Positions 47,953 through 60,290 of a DNA stretch of 64,000 nucleotides are shown here, one piece after another. The stretch comes from Leucaena leucocephala (Eukaryota > Streptophyta > Magnoliopsida > Fabales > Fabaceae), in NCBI GenBank assembly GCA_037074615.1, contig CM073534.1:8490861-8554860 (forward strand), written 5' to 3'. Below the pieces are notes generated by a model. That model saw nothing but the letters and a program-made list of their open reading frames with translations. It ran no database searches and was not told the DNA's origin. Position 1 is the stretch's first letter, and each line of letters opens with the position of its first letter. The position numbers and the translations under genes were made by a program.

Positions 47953-48957
47953 CTAGCAGTGAAATAGCTGAGTCGGTCTAGCAGTGATTTGGGCCTGTGT
48001 CAAACCACTAGGAAATTGAGCCTCATGACGAGCACTCATATGGGCCTCATCTGCACTCATTTCTGCCATATTTCTCTTGAGCCTACGTTGGCTGGGCCTC
48101 CAATCAATTGGCTTCCCGTGGAGGTCCCAGCATTTTTCCTTGGTGTAGCCAATTTTTCTGCAATGCTTATAGATGGGTCGTTCGCGTTTAGAGTCTAAAC
48201 CACGAGTAATCAAGGCAGAAGCTTCGGTAGCTGTGAGTCGAGGAGCTGTCGAAGCTGAGAGCATAACTTGTCTCCAAGTCTCCTCATCTCGTAGGAGGGC
48301 GAAAGCTTCTGGGATGCAAGGAAGGGGCACTCACCCGATAAGATGCCCACGAATGTCCTCATAGATTGGGTTCAACCCAACTAAAAATTCAAAGAGTCTT
48401 TCTTCTTCTAAATACTAGCGATAAGCAACAGCATCCTCAGCTTGTCTCCACACCCTTTGCTTCAATTGGTCAAGCTTCTGCCATAAATTGGTTTTCTCCA
48501 GGTAATATGTGTTCAGAGGACAGTCTTCCTAACGAACTGTCTACAGCCTTAAACACAAATCAAATACAAGCGAGGCTGCCAGATGCTTGCCGTAAGCTGT
48601 CTTCATGGCTAACTAAATCTCTTTCACAGATTGGAGAAACATGAAACTACGACATACGATTGGGATCCTGGCATTCATAAGCCACGATGCTACCAGGGAG
48701 TTTTCGATTTTCTATCGGCGACGAGAAACATTGTCGTCAGTGAGTAGGGGCTCATTCTAGATAAACTAAAGTTTATCATGTCCATCTAGTGCCAAGTACA
48801 TAGATTGGGCCCACTCTAAGTAGTTTTTGCTAGAGAGACGCTCGGGAGCTATGATGATGGTAGAACAAAGCTGGCGACTTTAGTTGGGAGATGCAGCCCA
48901 CCGTCGGACATGGTGGAGTTGACTTCGGTGAAGGATGCCATTGTGGATTCCAAACTT
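47953..48957 (-). pseudogene. copia gag, element 2
   Basis: 47953-48330 is open (125 codons) and includes the nucleocapsid region. Its knuckle (48130-48171) has tyrosine at both the first cysteine and the histidine position (YKHC...GY....C). The capsid part is a mosaic of short frames recognisable by alignment with element 1 (3095-3584). Confidence 0.83.
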
Positions 48958-48970
48958 GGCTCTAATACCA
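48958..48970 (-). other. primer-binding site (initiator tRNA-Met), element 2
   Basis: Minus strand TGGTATTAGAGCC, one mismatch (T for C) from the usual TGGTATCAGAGCC, abutting the LTR. Confidence 0.9.
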
Positions 48971-49285
48971 TAAAGGAGGGGAGACGACTCGGTATGTTGA
49001 TAGAATACTCTAGAGTGAAATGATAATTATGTTTAGTTTATTTCATCTATGTCTATACCTATATATACACTTGAATACATAATCAAAAGGCATAATACAT
49101 GGAGATCATATCCTCCCACTAGAATCCATAAAGTGTTGTTTACTACTAGAATCCGATCATATCCTCCCACTAGAATCAGATCATATCCTCCCATAATCTC
49201 GCTTAATCAATTCCTCCAATTTCTCCTAATTAATGTCAATATCTCATACACTAATTTCTCTAAATTAATGTTAATATCTCCTACA
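48971..49285 (-). repeat. 5' LTR of element 2
   Basis: 315 bp. A TATA-like box lies at 49059-49067. It contains repeated ctagaatc.gatcatatcctccca units, one more than in the other LTR, explaining the length difference. Confidence 0.9.
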
Positions 49286-50150
49286 GTTAGTAATAGTGCA
49301 TACACATACTTTGAAAGTTGCAAAAGTCAAAGAGATAATAAACAACACCTGGTACATCATTTTAAATTAATAATAGACTAAAGCAAATTTTGGAAGTTCC
49401 TAGAGTGAAAAGGAAAAATAGCTAAAATTTAAAAAAAGAAACATACACTCACACATTATTAAAGAAAGAACTTACATGACAACACCATTCATTAAGTTAT
49501 AATTTATCAGTACACAAATACAACCTAAAAAACCAGTTACTACTAAACCACAATGCACAATCTCATAGGTAAGAACACAAAAGAATGGGAATGGCCTCTA
49601 TTAACATTGAAAAAAACTAAAAGAAAATTAAATCCAAACGCTAAACCCAAATAATACATTTTCCCCTATGTTTTTCAAAACTAAAATATTTCATCCCACT
49701 TAAAATCCTAAAATAGGAATTGGAATAGAAAGGATTGACAAATGTTTGAAGGATGACAGTGACAATCAAAATGAAAGGCGTTCAAGGTATAGAACTTTAA
49801 AATAGAGTGTACAAATCACAACCTACAGAATAACCATGACTTTTCAAGACTTCAACAATCCAAGCCAACTTCACTGATGTCAAGAATACAAGTTTCATGG
49901 CAAATTCAGTTGACCAAAATGAATCACAATCCACAATCCCTCACAAAGGATAGGTGGATGTCTCTCAACTCTAAATGTTTAAAGCAATGTGTTTCACTTA
50001 ATTTCCACCTATCATAACCTCACTACTATCTTGTCTAGCTTATAAGTCATCACCTCTTATGTAACAGGCAATGCACAAATCAAAAGGACTTTTATTTAGG
50101 TTGTAATTGGGCTAAGGTAAGAAAAGAAAGGGTATATAGAAGAACCACAT
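49286..50150. repeat. module A, copy 7 remainder
   Basis: Begins gttagtaatagtgcatacacatac after element 2. The junction with module B (agaagaaccacattt) matches that at 4930. Confidence 0.85.
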
Positions 50151-50234
50151 TTATAACATAAAATATAATATATTCTATAAGCAAGAAGAGGGAGCTCTAT
50201 TTCATAAGATATGTAGCTTCAATAATTATTTAAA

Positions 50235-50479
50235 GGGTAAAGTAGCACCCAATATCATGATCTCATTTCTCATATGCGACTAGTATCCTAATCTTATTTG
50301 TGGTGCAATTTCACCCATAATCTTTTAATTTTAGGCAATTTTACCCATAATCTTATTTTTTTAAGTACCAATAAATGCACCAAATTAAAAAAATTATGGG
50401 TAAAATTACACCATAAATAATATTAAGACGCTGGCCATATTTAAGAAATAAGATCACGAAATTGAGTGATACATTACCC
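50235..50479. mobile_element. foldback MITE (MITE-1), copy 3
   Basis: 245 bp between TTATTTAAA (50226-50234) and TTATCTAAA (50480-50488); ends gggtaaagtagcaccc and acattaccc. Confidence 0.85.
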
Positions 50480-50745
50480 TTATCTAAAAAGGAAGATTAA
50501 ATAGAAATATAACAAAATATAAAACCTAAACAAAACCAAAACAAAAAAGCAATGATAATAAAATAGGTGGTGTAACTAGATATTCACAGTCAACATAAAA
50601 TGAGAAAGGGAAGACATAAATTATATCTTCACAATTAACACCACGAAATCATATGAATAATAAATAACACATCCAACTAAACTTTAGTAATCCATTAAAG
50701 AAAACAAAATTTATAAGTAGTTGTTTCCATCCATTGAAAACTAAA

Positions 50746-50961
50746 CTATATTAAGTAATGCCTTGGCCATATTTCCATCATAAGTGTATATCTAGGGGAC
50801 GTCAAATGTATCATAGGCAAAATAATTATCAAGTAACAAGAAAATATTACTGTAATATAATACCTTAAATGAAGGGCCATAGATGGTTGATCGTAAGTTT
50901 TTAGCCTAGTTGTCATGTCATCTAAGCTTTTGAAGAGAGGAAGCAGGGCAAATGTTGACAA
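50746..50961 (-). pseudogene. module C, copy 4: possible O-fucosyltransferase remnant
   Basis: Same minus-strand arrangement as 8570-8785, with MALHLR at the exon end and a YDGNMAK-type segment in another frame. Weak family call. Confidence 0.28.
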
Positions 50962-51119
50962 TGCAATAAGAAAATAAATGCTAAGAGTCCAATTTTCTCT
51001 ACCTACAATAAGTAACTAATGGCAGCACACAACATATGATGAAAATTAAAGCAATAGAACTACAATTTAGCTAGAAAGATAATAAAGGAATAATTGGTAT
51101 TTCTCTCTCACATTTAGCG

Positions 51120-51313
51120 TTAGCCCCTGTCTCTAAAGTAATTCGGCTTCAATTTCTTCAACAAATCCTCACCAACCTAAATCAATAACTGAGTCATGCT
51201 ATCATAATTATAATTTTCAAAAGAGGACAGTGTGAAAGGGAAAGGAGGATGTGTATATTTAATTGATTGACAAAAATCCTCACCTAATATAGTTTCTACC
51301 TTTCTCTGTATCC
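51120..51313 (-). pseudogene. module D exon, copy 4 (one stop)
   Basis: Aligned in frame with 9047-9240 but one codon in the QVGEDLL region has become a stop (minus TAG). The rest of the 194-bp frame is open and the CAG acceptor is kept. Confidence 0.45.
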
Positions 51314-51440
51314 CTGCCAACCAAAATATCTATTTTCCAAAACAAGAATGTCATTCATATATAGTTTATATCTTGCTCTATATCCTTGCTAACCAAAATA
51401 TCTATTTTCCAAAACAAGAATGTCATTTATATAGATATTT

Positions 51441-52540
51441 TTCAATAAAAACAACGATGTCAAACCTATTTGCAACACACCAGACTTTTTGCAATATGAG
51501 AAATTCAAAATAAAAAGGGCATAAAATATCTAAATATGTCAGTAATAATGGATAAACTAATATATAAATTAAAGAAAGGAAAGAACTAAATATTTGAAGT
51601 TAAATAGAAAATATTATAAATTAAATAATATATTAACAAGCAAATGTAAAAGGTTATAAAATAATATAAAATGAAAATATAAATTATAATATCTTAAATT
51701 ATATTAATAGATATTAATTAAAGATATAAAACATTAGAGGAAAAAGAGGAGGAGGAGGAGGACGTGAAAAGAAAGTGAAGGGATAAGAAACCAAAATTAA
51801 TCAATTAAACAAACTAAAAATAATGCTTACACAAAACTAAATAGGGTAATACAAATAAATTAAATATAATTACATAAAGAAAAAAGTAACATAAATTAAT
51901 AAATTATAGATAATCAATCAATCTATGATTGATTAAAAACTAATAATTAAATAGCAAATGGAATTAGATTGAGAAGTGGATGAAACAACCACTAGGATAA
52001 GGAGAAGAAACTTATTAGATGATTAATATGCAAATCATTCAATAACTCAAAAACTAAACAAATAGATGGAATGGAATTCAACCGAAAACAATAGATAGAA
52101 TAGAATAATCTTGCATATTACCACTTCAAGAATATGACCAAACAATAAAATAGTTAATTAGTGATTGACTGTTTAAATACCCTTAAAATAAAATGACTAA
52201 AAATAAATCTAGCAATGAATGAAAATAAATCAATTTTACCAACCAGAAAATAATACATACACATAAATAAATAAGGTAAATGCAAATAAATTAAATAAAT
52301 ATAAATACATAAACAAAAAGAGTATGATAAATAAATTATAAATAACTAATCAATCTATGATGATTAAAAACTAACAATTAAATAGAAAATAGAATTAAAT
52401 CAAGAAGTGGAAGATACAAACACAACAAGAATAAACTTATTAGATGATCAACATGCAAATTATTCAATAAACTAGATAACCATTCAAATGGATGTAAAGG
52501 AATTCAACCAAAACAAAACAAAATAGTTGGATCTGAATAA
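51441..52540. repeat. module E, copy in right duplication
   Basis: Matches 6290-7240, with a purine-rich patch (gaggaggaggaggacgtgaaaag) near 51745. No gene seen. Confidence 0.6.
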
Positions 52541-53160
52541 TCCTACTCCTTAACCTATCAATAATATGACCACATCCAAACAAAAATGTGAGAAACCACA
52601 TCTGATGAAATTAAAGCAATATAACTGAAACTCTTGGAACAAATTTTGAAAGAAATCCTATGATAGAAACATAATAAAAGTTTGGACCTGGAGAACTTAA
52701 CAAGAGGTATCAATTAGAAAAAGTAATATGCATATCCTTTTACGTTATTAACCTTCATGTCAGCTTCTACTCCACTACGCCATCTCATTATCTAGGATAA
52801 ACCTTTCTAGTTAAAAGTCTCCCTACTCAGAAATTCATTAATTGCTCCCAAGTGAAAGGCTTTGAAATAACACATGAGCCGGATATTAATTTCATTTCAT
52901 AAAGCAAATACCTCAATCATCTTTAAACATGACACAAGCACACATAGTGGCCTCAATTAAGACATAAGTCAAGTTCTAGAGCAAAACTTAGCGTAAGAGA
53001 TCAATCACAAGAAAAGAATATCCTCACCAAGGCTCAAAATCCTTATCAGGTCAATATATCCATAAGAGTCTTCACAAGACTGGTAGATACTCAATTATCT
53101 AAATGTCAGGCTTTAAAACTTGAATGAAGCCCTTCCAGTCAAAATGATGGTATGAGAAGA
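52541..53160. repeat. module F, copy 3
   Basis: Matches 7241-7910; the middle frame is interrupted here. Confidence 0.6.
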
Positions 53161-53327
53161 TTATTTGCAAGAACCACATTTATTAAATAAAATATAATAT
53201 ATTATATAAGCAAGAAGAGGGAGCTCTATTTCATAAGGTATGTAGCTTCAATAATTCACAACTCTTAAGAACAGTGGCTTCAATAATTATTTAAAGAGTA
53301 AAGTGGCACCCAATATCCTGATCTTAT

Positions 53328-53568
53328 TGTAGATAATAGCACAGCAGATTTTAGGGCTAGAATATATGCTAAAATACAGGAATTTATGTAGATAGAATAA
53401 ACTGATTTATTGTATTTATTAGCTATGATTTGCATTCCAGATTTATCGGCCATCTAATTATGAGGTCAGATTCTTCTTTACTGTATATATGTACAATTGC
53501 TAGCCTGAATGAAATAGAGTAGAAACATTCTCTCTTCATTTTCCTATTGTCTCCAAAACCATGTCACA
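53328..53568 (+). repeat. 5' LTR of element 6
   Basis: 241 bp, TGTAGATAATAGCACAGC to ATGTCACA. Contains ctgtatatatgtacaattgc as a TATA-like promoter. The primer site tggtatcagaacc follows at 53574. No second copy in the window. Confidence 0.82.
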
Positions 53569-54640
53569 TAATATGGTATCAGAACCTGCACTTGTTTCTA
53601 CACGTTCGTCCAACACAGAATCTGACAGCACCGTCACGTCCGATAGTGGGTCTCGTCTTATAGCTACTGACCTCGAAGGGTCAGCCATTCTCATGATGCC
53701 AGAGAGACTAACAGGTGATAGTTACCTGCATTGGAGTCAGTCCATGCTTTTGGCTATAGACAAAAAAGACAAATTGAAAATGATTCAGAATGATCAACCC
53801 CTACTGGCGATACTAGTGCTGGTCATTGGAAGTCAGACAATGCCTTGGTTGCGTCCTGGCTCCTTAATTCAATGCTCACGACCGTTAGAAGAAGCTTCAT
53901 GTTTCTTACTACTGCTTATGCCATTTGGGTCGCTGTGAAGGAAACTTACGTTTGAGACGCCCAGATGCTACACTAATCTTTGATATAAGAGCACGCCTCT
54001 AGACCCTCAAACAAGGATCACGCCCTCTCAATGATTATTACTTGGAAAAATCAAGTCTTTAGCAGGAACTTGATTTTCTTCAACATTGCATATGGCACAA
54101 TCTCGACGATCCTACCGAGTATCATCAGACTCTAAGGGAAGAACACCTTTTTGAATTCCTTGTTGGCCTTTAATTGATGTATGATGATATTCGGGGTCGA
54201 CTACTGGGAAGGATTCCACTTCCCTCTATTTCTGAAGCTTTCGCAATACTGAGAGATGAAGAAGCTCAGTGAAAAATCATGCTTCCAATTCACTCGGCCT
54301 CATTACCAATCTTGGCTGAATCATCAGCCCTCACTGCACACACATCAGATACCAGAAAGGAACGCTCTATGTGTGACCATTATAAGAAACCTGGTCACAC
54401 ACGAGACATATGCTGGGATCTTCATGGGTGACCACCCGACTGGGTACCCAAATCTCGCAAGCCCATAAGTCACGTAACAGGCATCCTGTGCAGATGAAGT
54501 CATTGCTCCCAGCCTAATTACACTTAACACTGGCCTAAGTCAGAAATCTCAGCCCAGTTACGTCTACACTAACCCAAGTCATTGCTCCTAGCCTAGCCCA
54601 TTAATGAATACAGATCCACTACAGGTCATCTTGGACCGTT
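53561..54640 (+). pseudogene. copia gag, element 6
   Basis: 53561-53938 opens with MSHNMVSEPALVSTRS and contains ERLTGDSYLHWSQSMLLAIDKKD. It overlaps the LTR end and primer site, as in element 3. A frameshift near 53810 diverts it; EEHLFEFLVGL and DDIRGRLLGRIPLP follow in other frames. The knuckle (near 54370-54412) reads CDHY...GH....C, the second cysteine being tyrosine. Confidence 0.84.
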
Positions 54641-54699
54641 TAGCTGCACTTGAGAATCATGCCCAAAAACAACATACTACTTCTGTAGTTCAATGAGGT

Positions 54700-55117
54700 A
54701 ATTTTTCGAAAGCACTAGCTACCATCAAAGGTAAGAATACAGACATCCATTGGCTAGTTAATTCTGGCATCTCCGAACATATGACTGATAATGTGTCGTT
54801 ATTTACAAATTATACTCCTTCATCAGCCTTACAGTTAAAATTGTTGATGCCTCTGATTCTTTGATATTCGGTAGTGGTACCATTAAAGTCTCTCTGACAC
54901 TTACTCTCTATGATGTTTTGCATGTCCTAAAATTAAAGTGTAATTTATTATCTGTAAGCCAACTTAGTAAAAGAGAGCGTTGTCATGCTAATTTCTTCGC
55001 TACACATTGTATCTTTCAAGATCTATTCACAGGGACGACGATTAGTGTTGCTAAGGAATTTGATAGACTCTATTACCTAAATACTATCATCATCTAGTAT
55101 CTTACTCCTATGATAAA
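54700..55117 (+). pseudogene. copia protease, element 6
   Basis: The active site (54760-54771) is NSGI instead of DSGA. The flap strand is frameshifted. 54861-55097 is open with LHVLKLKCNLLSVSQLSKRE and the VAKEFDRLYYL strand. Confidence 0.8.
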
Positions 55118-55840
55118 GTGTCTCCCCTCAACACTAGTAACATTGGATTGTGGCACAAGAGATTAGGTCATCCAAACTTTCAATATATGAGCAAGATGTT
55201 TCCTTCTATTTGCTCGAATAAAATATCCAAATTTCATTGTGATTCTTGTGAGTTAGTTAAACATCATCGCACCTCTTTTCCCAGTACCACTTATCACCCT
55301 TCTATGTCTTTTTCTATCATCCACAGTGACGTGTGGGGTCCATCTCGTATTCCTAATCGTACACATTCAAAATAGTTTGACCCCTATTGATGACCACACC
55401 AGTGTCAGTCAGATTTTCCTCTTAAAGGATAAAACCAAAGTCTACCAAACGTTCATTAATTTCTATCACATTGTCCATACACAATTTGACACCAAAATTC
55501 AGACTCTCCACACTGATAATAGTACCGAGTACTTTAATTACCCGTTATCCATGTTTCTTACCCAACACGGCATCACTCATAAAAGTTCATGTCCCCACAG
55601 TCCTCAACAAAATGGTATTGTTGAATGCAAAAATAGACATATCTTAGAAACTACTCGAACACTTCTTTTTAGTAGCACTGTTCCTACTTATTATTAGGAT
55701 GATTCTATCCTTACTGCTACCTTCCTGATCAATCTCATGCCTTACAAACCCTTATCTTTTCAAACCTTTCTCCAGGTTCTTCACCAACATTTCCAAATAC
55801 CTTATCTTGAGAATACCTTACCTCTCTGAGTTTTTTACTG
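55118..55840 (+). pseudogene. copia integrase, element 6
   Basis: 55118-55375: zinc region (LWHKRLGHPNFQYM, CDSCELVKHHRT) and first aspartate (HSDVWG). 55326-55697, overlapping in another frame: DDHTSVSQIFLLKDKT, second aspartate in HTDNSTEY and QQNGIVECKNRHILE, so all three acidic positions survive, but in two frames. A stop after VPTYY and loss of the C-terminus end it. Confidence 0.85.
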
Positions 55841-56279
55841 TACCACCTCTCTTATTTGTGGTGCAATTTCACCCATAATCTTTTAATTTTTTACAATTTT
55901 ACTCATAATCTTATTTCTTAAATACCAATAATTGTACCAAATTTAAAAGATTATGGGTAAAATTGCACCATAAATAATATTAAGATACTGGCTGTATTTG
56001 AAAAATAAGATTACAATATTGGGTGCTACTTTACCCTTATTTAGAAAGGAAGATTAAATAGAAATCTAAAACCTAAACAAAACCAAAACAAAAAAATGAT
56101 AATAAAATAGGTGGTATAACTAGATATTCACAATCAATAGAAAATGAGAGAGAATACATAAATTATATCTTCACAATCAACACCACAAAATCATATGGAT
56201 AATAAATCACATCCAACTAAACTTTAGAAATCCATTAAAGAAAACAAAATATTATAACGAATAGTTGTTTCCAACCATT

Positions 56280-56520
56280 GAAAACTAAATTGTATCAACC
56301 AACGCCTTAGCCATATTTCCATCATAAGTGTATCTCTAGGGGACATCAAATGTATCGAAGGTAAAATAATTAACAAGTAACAAGAAAATATTACTGTAAT
56401 ATAATACCTTAAATGAAGGACAATATATGGTTGATCGTAAGTTTTTAGTCAAGTTGGCATGTCATCTAAGCTTTTGAAGAGAAGAAGCAAGGCAACTGTT
56501 GACAATGTGGTTATCAAGAT
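56280..56520 (-). pseudogene. module C, copy 5
   Basis: Same exon-like pieces as 8570-8785, more diverged; no continuous frame. Confidence 0.28.
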
Positions 56521-56778
56521 AATAATTATTAATTATTATAAACAATAAATATCCTAAAGAATAACTATTACAATAATAAAAAATTATAAATAATAATAAT
56601 ATAAATAAGAAAATAAAGGTTGCTTTAATGTGAGAAATGCTAAGAGTCCAATTTCTTCTACCTATAATGAGTAACAAACGTCAGCCCACAACATATGATG
56701 AAAATTAAAGCAATGGAACTACAATTTAGCTAGAAAGATAATAAACAAATAATTAATATTTCTTTCTCACATTTAGCG

Positions 56779-57174
56779 TTAGCCTCCTGTCTCTTTAGTA
56801 ATTTTGCTTCAATTTTTTTTTCAACACATCCTCACCATTATCAACGGGGGTTGATCCGAGTGGTAAGTGGTTCGGTATCAGTTAAGTGAGGTCTTGAGTT
56901 TGATCCTTGGTATATAAAAAAAATCCCTGTTGGGAGACTCACTCACCATAGCCAGTGCGCAACGCGAGTCAAATTCAGATGTAGATGGGGCAAAGCTCCG
57001 GTGAACTAGGTGAGCAAATAAAAAAATCCTCACCAACCTGTATCAATAACTGAGTCATGCTATCATAATTATAATTTTCGAAAGGGGACAGTGTGAAAAG
57101 GAAATGAGGATGCATATGTTTTATTGATTGACAAAAATCCTTACCTAATATAGTTTCTCGCTTGCTCTGTATCC
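56779..57174 (-). pseudogene. module D exon, copy 5, split by a SINE
   Basis: Homologous to 9047-9240. A 188-bp SINE plus duplicated target interrupts the codons of the GEDLLKK region, and the acceptor context has changed (ggaggg for gcaggg on minus). Confidence 0.6.
56838..57025 (+). mobile_element. tRNA-derived SINE
   Basis: Starts with a tRNA-like promoter: A-box-like gatccgagtggtaagtgg and B-box-like ttgagtttgatccttgg about 30 bp on. A tRNA-unrelated body follows (tagccagtgcgcaacgcgag, ggcaaagctccggtgaacta), ending in an A-rich tail (gcaaataaaaa). Flanked by a perfect 10-bp duplication atcctcacca (56828-56837, 57026-57035). Absent from the four other module D copies. Non-autonomous; would use LINE machinery. 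Confidence 0.88.
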
Positions 57175-57299
57175 CTCCTAACCAAAATATCTAGTTTTCA
57201 AAACAAAAATGCCATTCATATATAGTTTCTAGCTTACTCTGTATCCCTGCTAACTAAAATATCTATTTTTCAAAACAAGAATGTCATTCAAATAGATAT

Positions 57300-58146
57300 T
57301 TTTCAATAAAAACAACGATGTCAAACCTATTTGAAAAACACCAGCCTTTTTGAAATATGACAAATTCAAAGTAAAAAGGGCATAAAATGTCTAAATATTT
57401 CAGTAATAATGGATAAACTAACATACAAATTAAAGAATGGAAAGAACTAAATATTTAAAGTTAAATATGAAATATTATAAATAAAATAATAAATATTAAA
57501 TAATATATTAACAAGAAAATATAAAAGGTCATAAAATAAAATAAAACAAATATAAGATATTATAAATCATAAATTATATTAAAAGACATTAATCAAAGAT
57601 ATAACACATTGGAGGAAAAAGAGGAGGAGAAGGAGGCGAAAAGAAAGTGAAGGAATAAGGAGAAGGATGTGGAGAATATAATTCATTATTATAAAATTAA
57701 TTATAAATAATCAATCAATCAATTATTACATAATAAAATTTAAAAAGAATATAATATATCGAACCATATGCTAAACAATATAAAATAAAAGAGGAGGAAT
57801 CAGATTGAGAAGAAGAAAACAATTATTAATTATTACAAAAAAAATACATTTTTAATAATAATAAATATTTATAAATATTAATAACTATCAAATTTATAAT
57901 TGAACATTTTGCTGCTATGTAGGATGTAAAGATGTGGGAAAGACCTTTGCATTCTAGATAGAGTTGTTATTTTCCACACCAATAAAGCAATATGCCTGCC
58001 GACAGAAATATGATTTCCAAATGCGAGACCTCTCAAATAGTTATTTTCCAACGGTAATAAAAAAATATGCATAATGAATTAGGCCATTGCCGACCTCTGC
58101 AATATGAGAATTCAAGTCAATAAAACATTTAAGTATGCGCAGATAT
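57300..58146. repeat. modules E (variant) and G, copy 3
   Basis: Matches 9300-10439. No gene seen. Confidence 0.6.
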
Positions 58147-59030
58147 GTTAGTAATAATGCATACACATAGTTTGAAAGTTGTGAAAGTCAAAGAGATAAT
58201 ACACAACACCTCACACAGCATTTTAAATTAACAATGGATTGAAGCACATTCTATAAGCTCAGAGTGAAAAGGAAAAATAACTAAAATTTTAAAAAAGAAA
58301 CACACACACAAACAAGCAATAGTTTCTTACTATATTATTAAAGAAAGAACTTGCATGATAGCACCATTCATTAAGTTATAATTTATCAATACACAAATAC
58401 AACCTAAACAATTAGTTACTACTAAACCACAATACACAATCGAGGTAAGAACAAAAGAGCGGAGGGCCTCTTTGAACATTGCAAAAAAATAAAAGCAAAT
58501 TAAAACTGAACGCTAAACCCAAATTTTTCAAAACTTAAATAATTCTTCCCACTTAAAATCCTAAAATAGAAATTCGAATAGAAGGGATTGACAAATGTTA
58601 GAAAGGTTGACAGTGACAAAATCAAAGTGAAAGGCATTCAAGGTATAGAACTTTAAAATAGAGTACACAAATCACAAGCTAGAGAATAACCATGACTTTT
58701 CAAGACTTCAACAATCCAAGCCAACTTCACTGATGTCAAGAATACAAGTTTCATGGCAAATTCAGTTCACCAAAATGAATCACAATGAACAATCCCTACA
58801 AAGGATAGGTGTATGTCTCTCCACTCTAAAATGTCGAAGGCAATGTGTTTCACTCAATTTCCACCTATCATAACCTCACTACTATATAGGCTTGTCTAGC
58901 TTCTAAGTCGCTACCTCTTATGCAACATGCAATGCACAAATCAAAAGGACTTTTATTTTGGTTGTAATGGGGCTAAGGTAAGAAAAGAAAGGGTACAAAG
59001 AAGAGGGAAAACAAATGAATACTTTAGAAA
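58147..59030. repeat. module A, copy 8
   Basis: Begins tgttagtaataatgcatacacatag; runs into module H as at 11340. Confidence 0.8.
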
Positions 59031-60290
59031 ATAGTATAGAATGCATACGCCACCAAAGCCTTATTTATTCCAATAGCACAAGATGAAATGCAACAATCTC
59101 ACAAGTTTCTCTTGCTTTCTCGTTTATTTGTCTAGTTGTTCTTTTTCTTCTTCTTTTTCTTTCCATTTTTTCTCGTTTTTGAACCATGCTTCACCTTTTC
59201 TTCTCTTTTTTTGTCAATGTTCCTTCTTTTCATTCTTTTTCTTTTTTGCTCTTTCTTTTTTCAGTTTTCATCTTTTTTCTATTTTCTTCTGTTTCAAATA
59301 TACACTTAATTCAAATGCTAACCTTCGCATGACCTGAACAAACAATGGCACACGCATCATCCTTCCAAAACAAAATAAATGCTCATGAACCTCTAAGATA
59401 TCCTAACAAAGTGGGGAAATTGCTTATTTACTTTTTCATAGTTTTGGGTTTCAACAAGTAAAAAAAGGCTCAAAGGGACTAACAATGAATAAAGTGTATC
59501 AAGGTAAGCTTTTTGACAAACTAGCTAATGATGAAATGAATGCATATATCATTTGTACGCATGCAATGCAAATATGGTATCAAGAGAGAATCAAGACAAG
59601 TTCTAGAGTGAAAATCATGATAGGTGAATACACACTAGAAAGGAATCGTGTAGAAGGCTCAAATCCTCACTGGGCTAAAGACAAATGTACAAAATAAAGA
59701 AAATTAACAAAACTCAATGTCAACATGTCTAGGTATATCCATGCCATCATCACCACTTCTCTAGAACCAAAACATCAGATCCATTGTATCTTCTTGTCTA
59801 GGTATATCCAAGCCATAATCATCTCAACTTGCAACTTCTAACAAAAAATCCGAAAACTAAAAATCTTTTCAAAATTTTCAAACTTTTCAAGATTTTTCCT
59901 TTTTTTAAATGAGACACATGCAGAAAATAAATAAAATTATCAAAAATACAAACATGATCAAATTGAAATGAACAACATTGTTTCACATTCTATTGCAATA
60001 ATGACAAATTCAAGGATCTACTAAAAAACAATACAAGTTTATTTTTTACCATTTCTCTAATGGACTTTTTTCCTAATTTCCTTGAAAAATATTAAAATTT
60101 CATAAATCATTAAAAAAGATAGCTACTAAAAGATGCCTACATGCTATGAAAATTTATTTCATGAACTTGCTCAACTTCTGTACCTTAGGATTCTTTGTAA
60201 TTGTTCTTCCCTTAATCTACAAGCAGGGCAATATAGTATGTCAGTTCACACATGATATCACCTTCCTTCTAGTAAACAATGAATACTTGA
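59031..60290. repeat. module H, pyrimidine-rich part, copy 2
   Basis: Parallel to 11346-12620. Open frames over the T/C tract are compositional. A 70-codon plus frame at 59485-59697 is broken in the left copy. Confidence 0.65.

Larger units (their letters stand above)
43978..49285 (-). mobile_element. Ty1/copia element 2, full length but dead
   Basis: 5.3 kb with LTRs at 43978-44274 and 48971-49285 and target duplication GTTAG (43973-43977, 49286-49290). Primer site 48958-48970 (minus TGGTATTAGAGCC) and polypurine tract at 44275-44284 (minus GAGGTGGAG). Order on minus: gag, protease, integrase, RT, RNase H. Every domain has stops. It is a paralogue of element 1 created by segmental duplication. 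Confidence 0.95.
53328..55846 (+). mobile_element. Ty1/copia element 6, 3'-truncated
   Basis: 5' LTR, primer site, gag, protease and integrase are present. RT, RNase H and the 3' LTR are absent. The right side passes directly from integrase C-terminus into MITE-1 (cctctcttatttgtggtg), so no target duplication can be shown. Coding parts resemble elements 1-3; the LTR is distinct. Confidence 0.88.
53296..56036. mobile_element. foldback MITE (MITE-1), copy 4, split by element 6
   Basis: Left end at 53296 after TTATTTAAA (53287-53295); right end ttaccc at 56036 before TTATTTAGA (56037-56045). Only about 32 bp of the left arm remain before element 6, and about 35 bp of the MITE are missing at the junction. 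Confidence 0.8.

Noticed and set aside
56838..56910. tRNA gene candidate
   Set aside because: Has A- and B-box-like sequences but no cloverleaf acceptor pairing; it is the head of a SINE with a target duplication.
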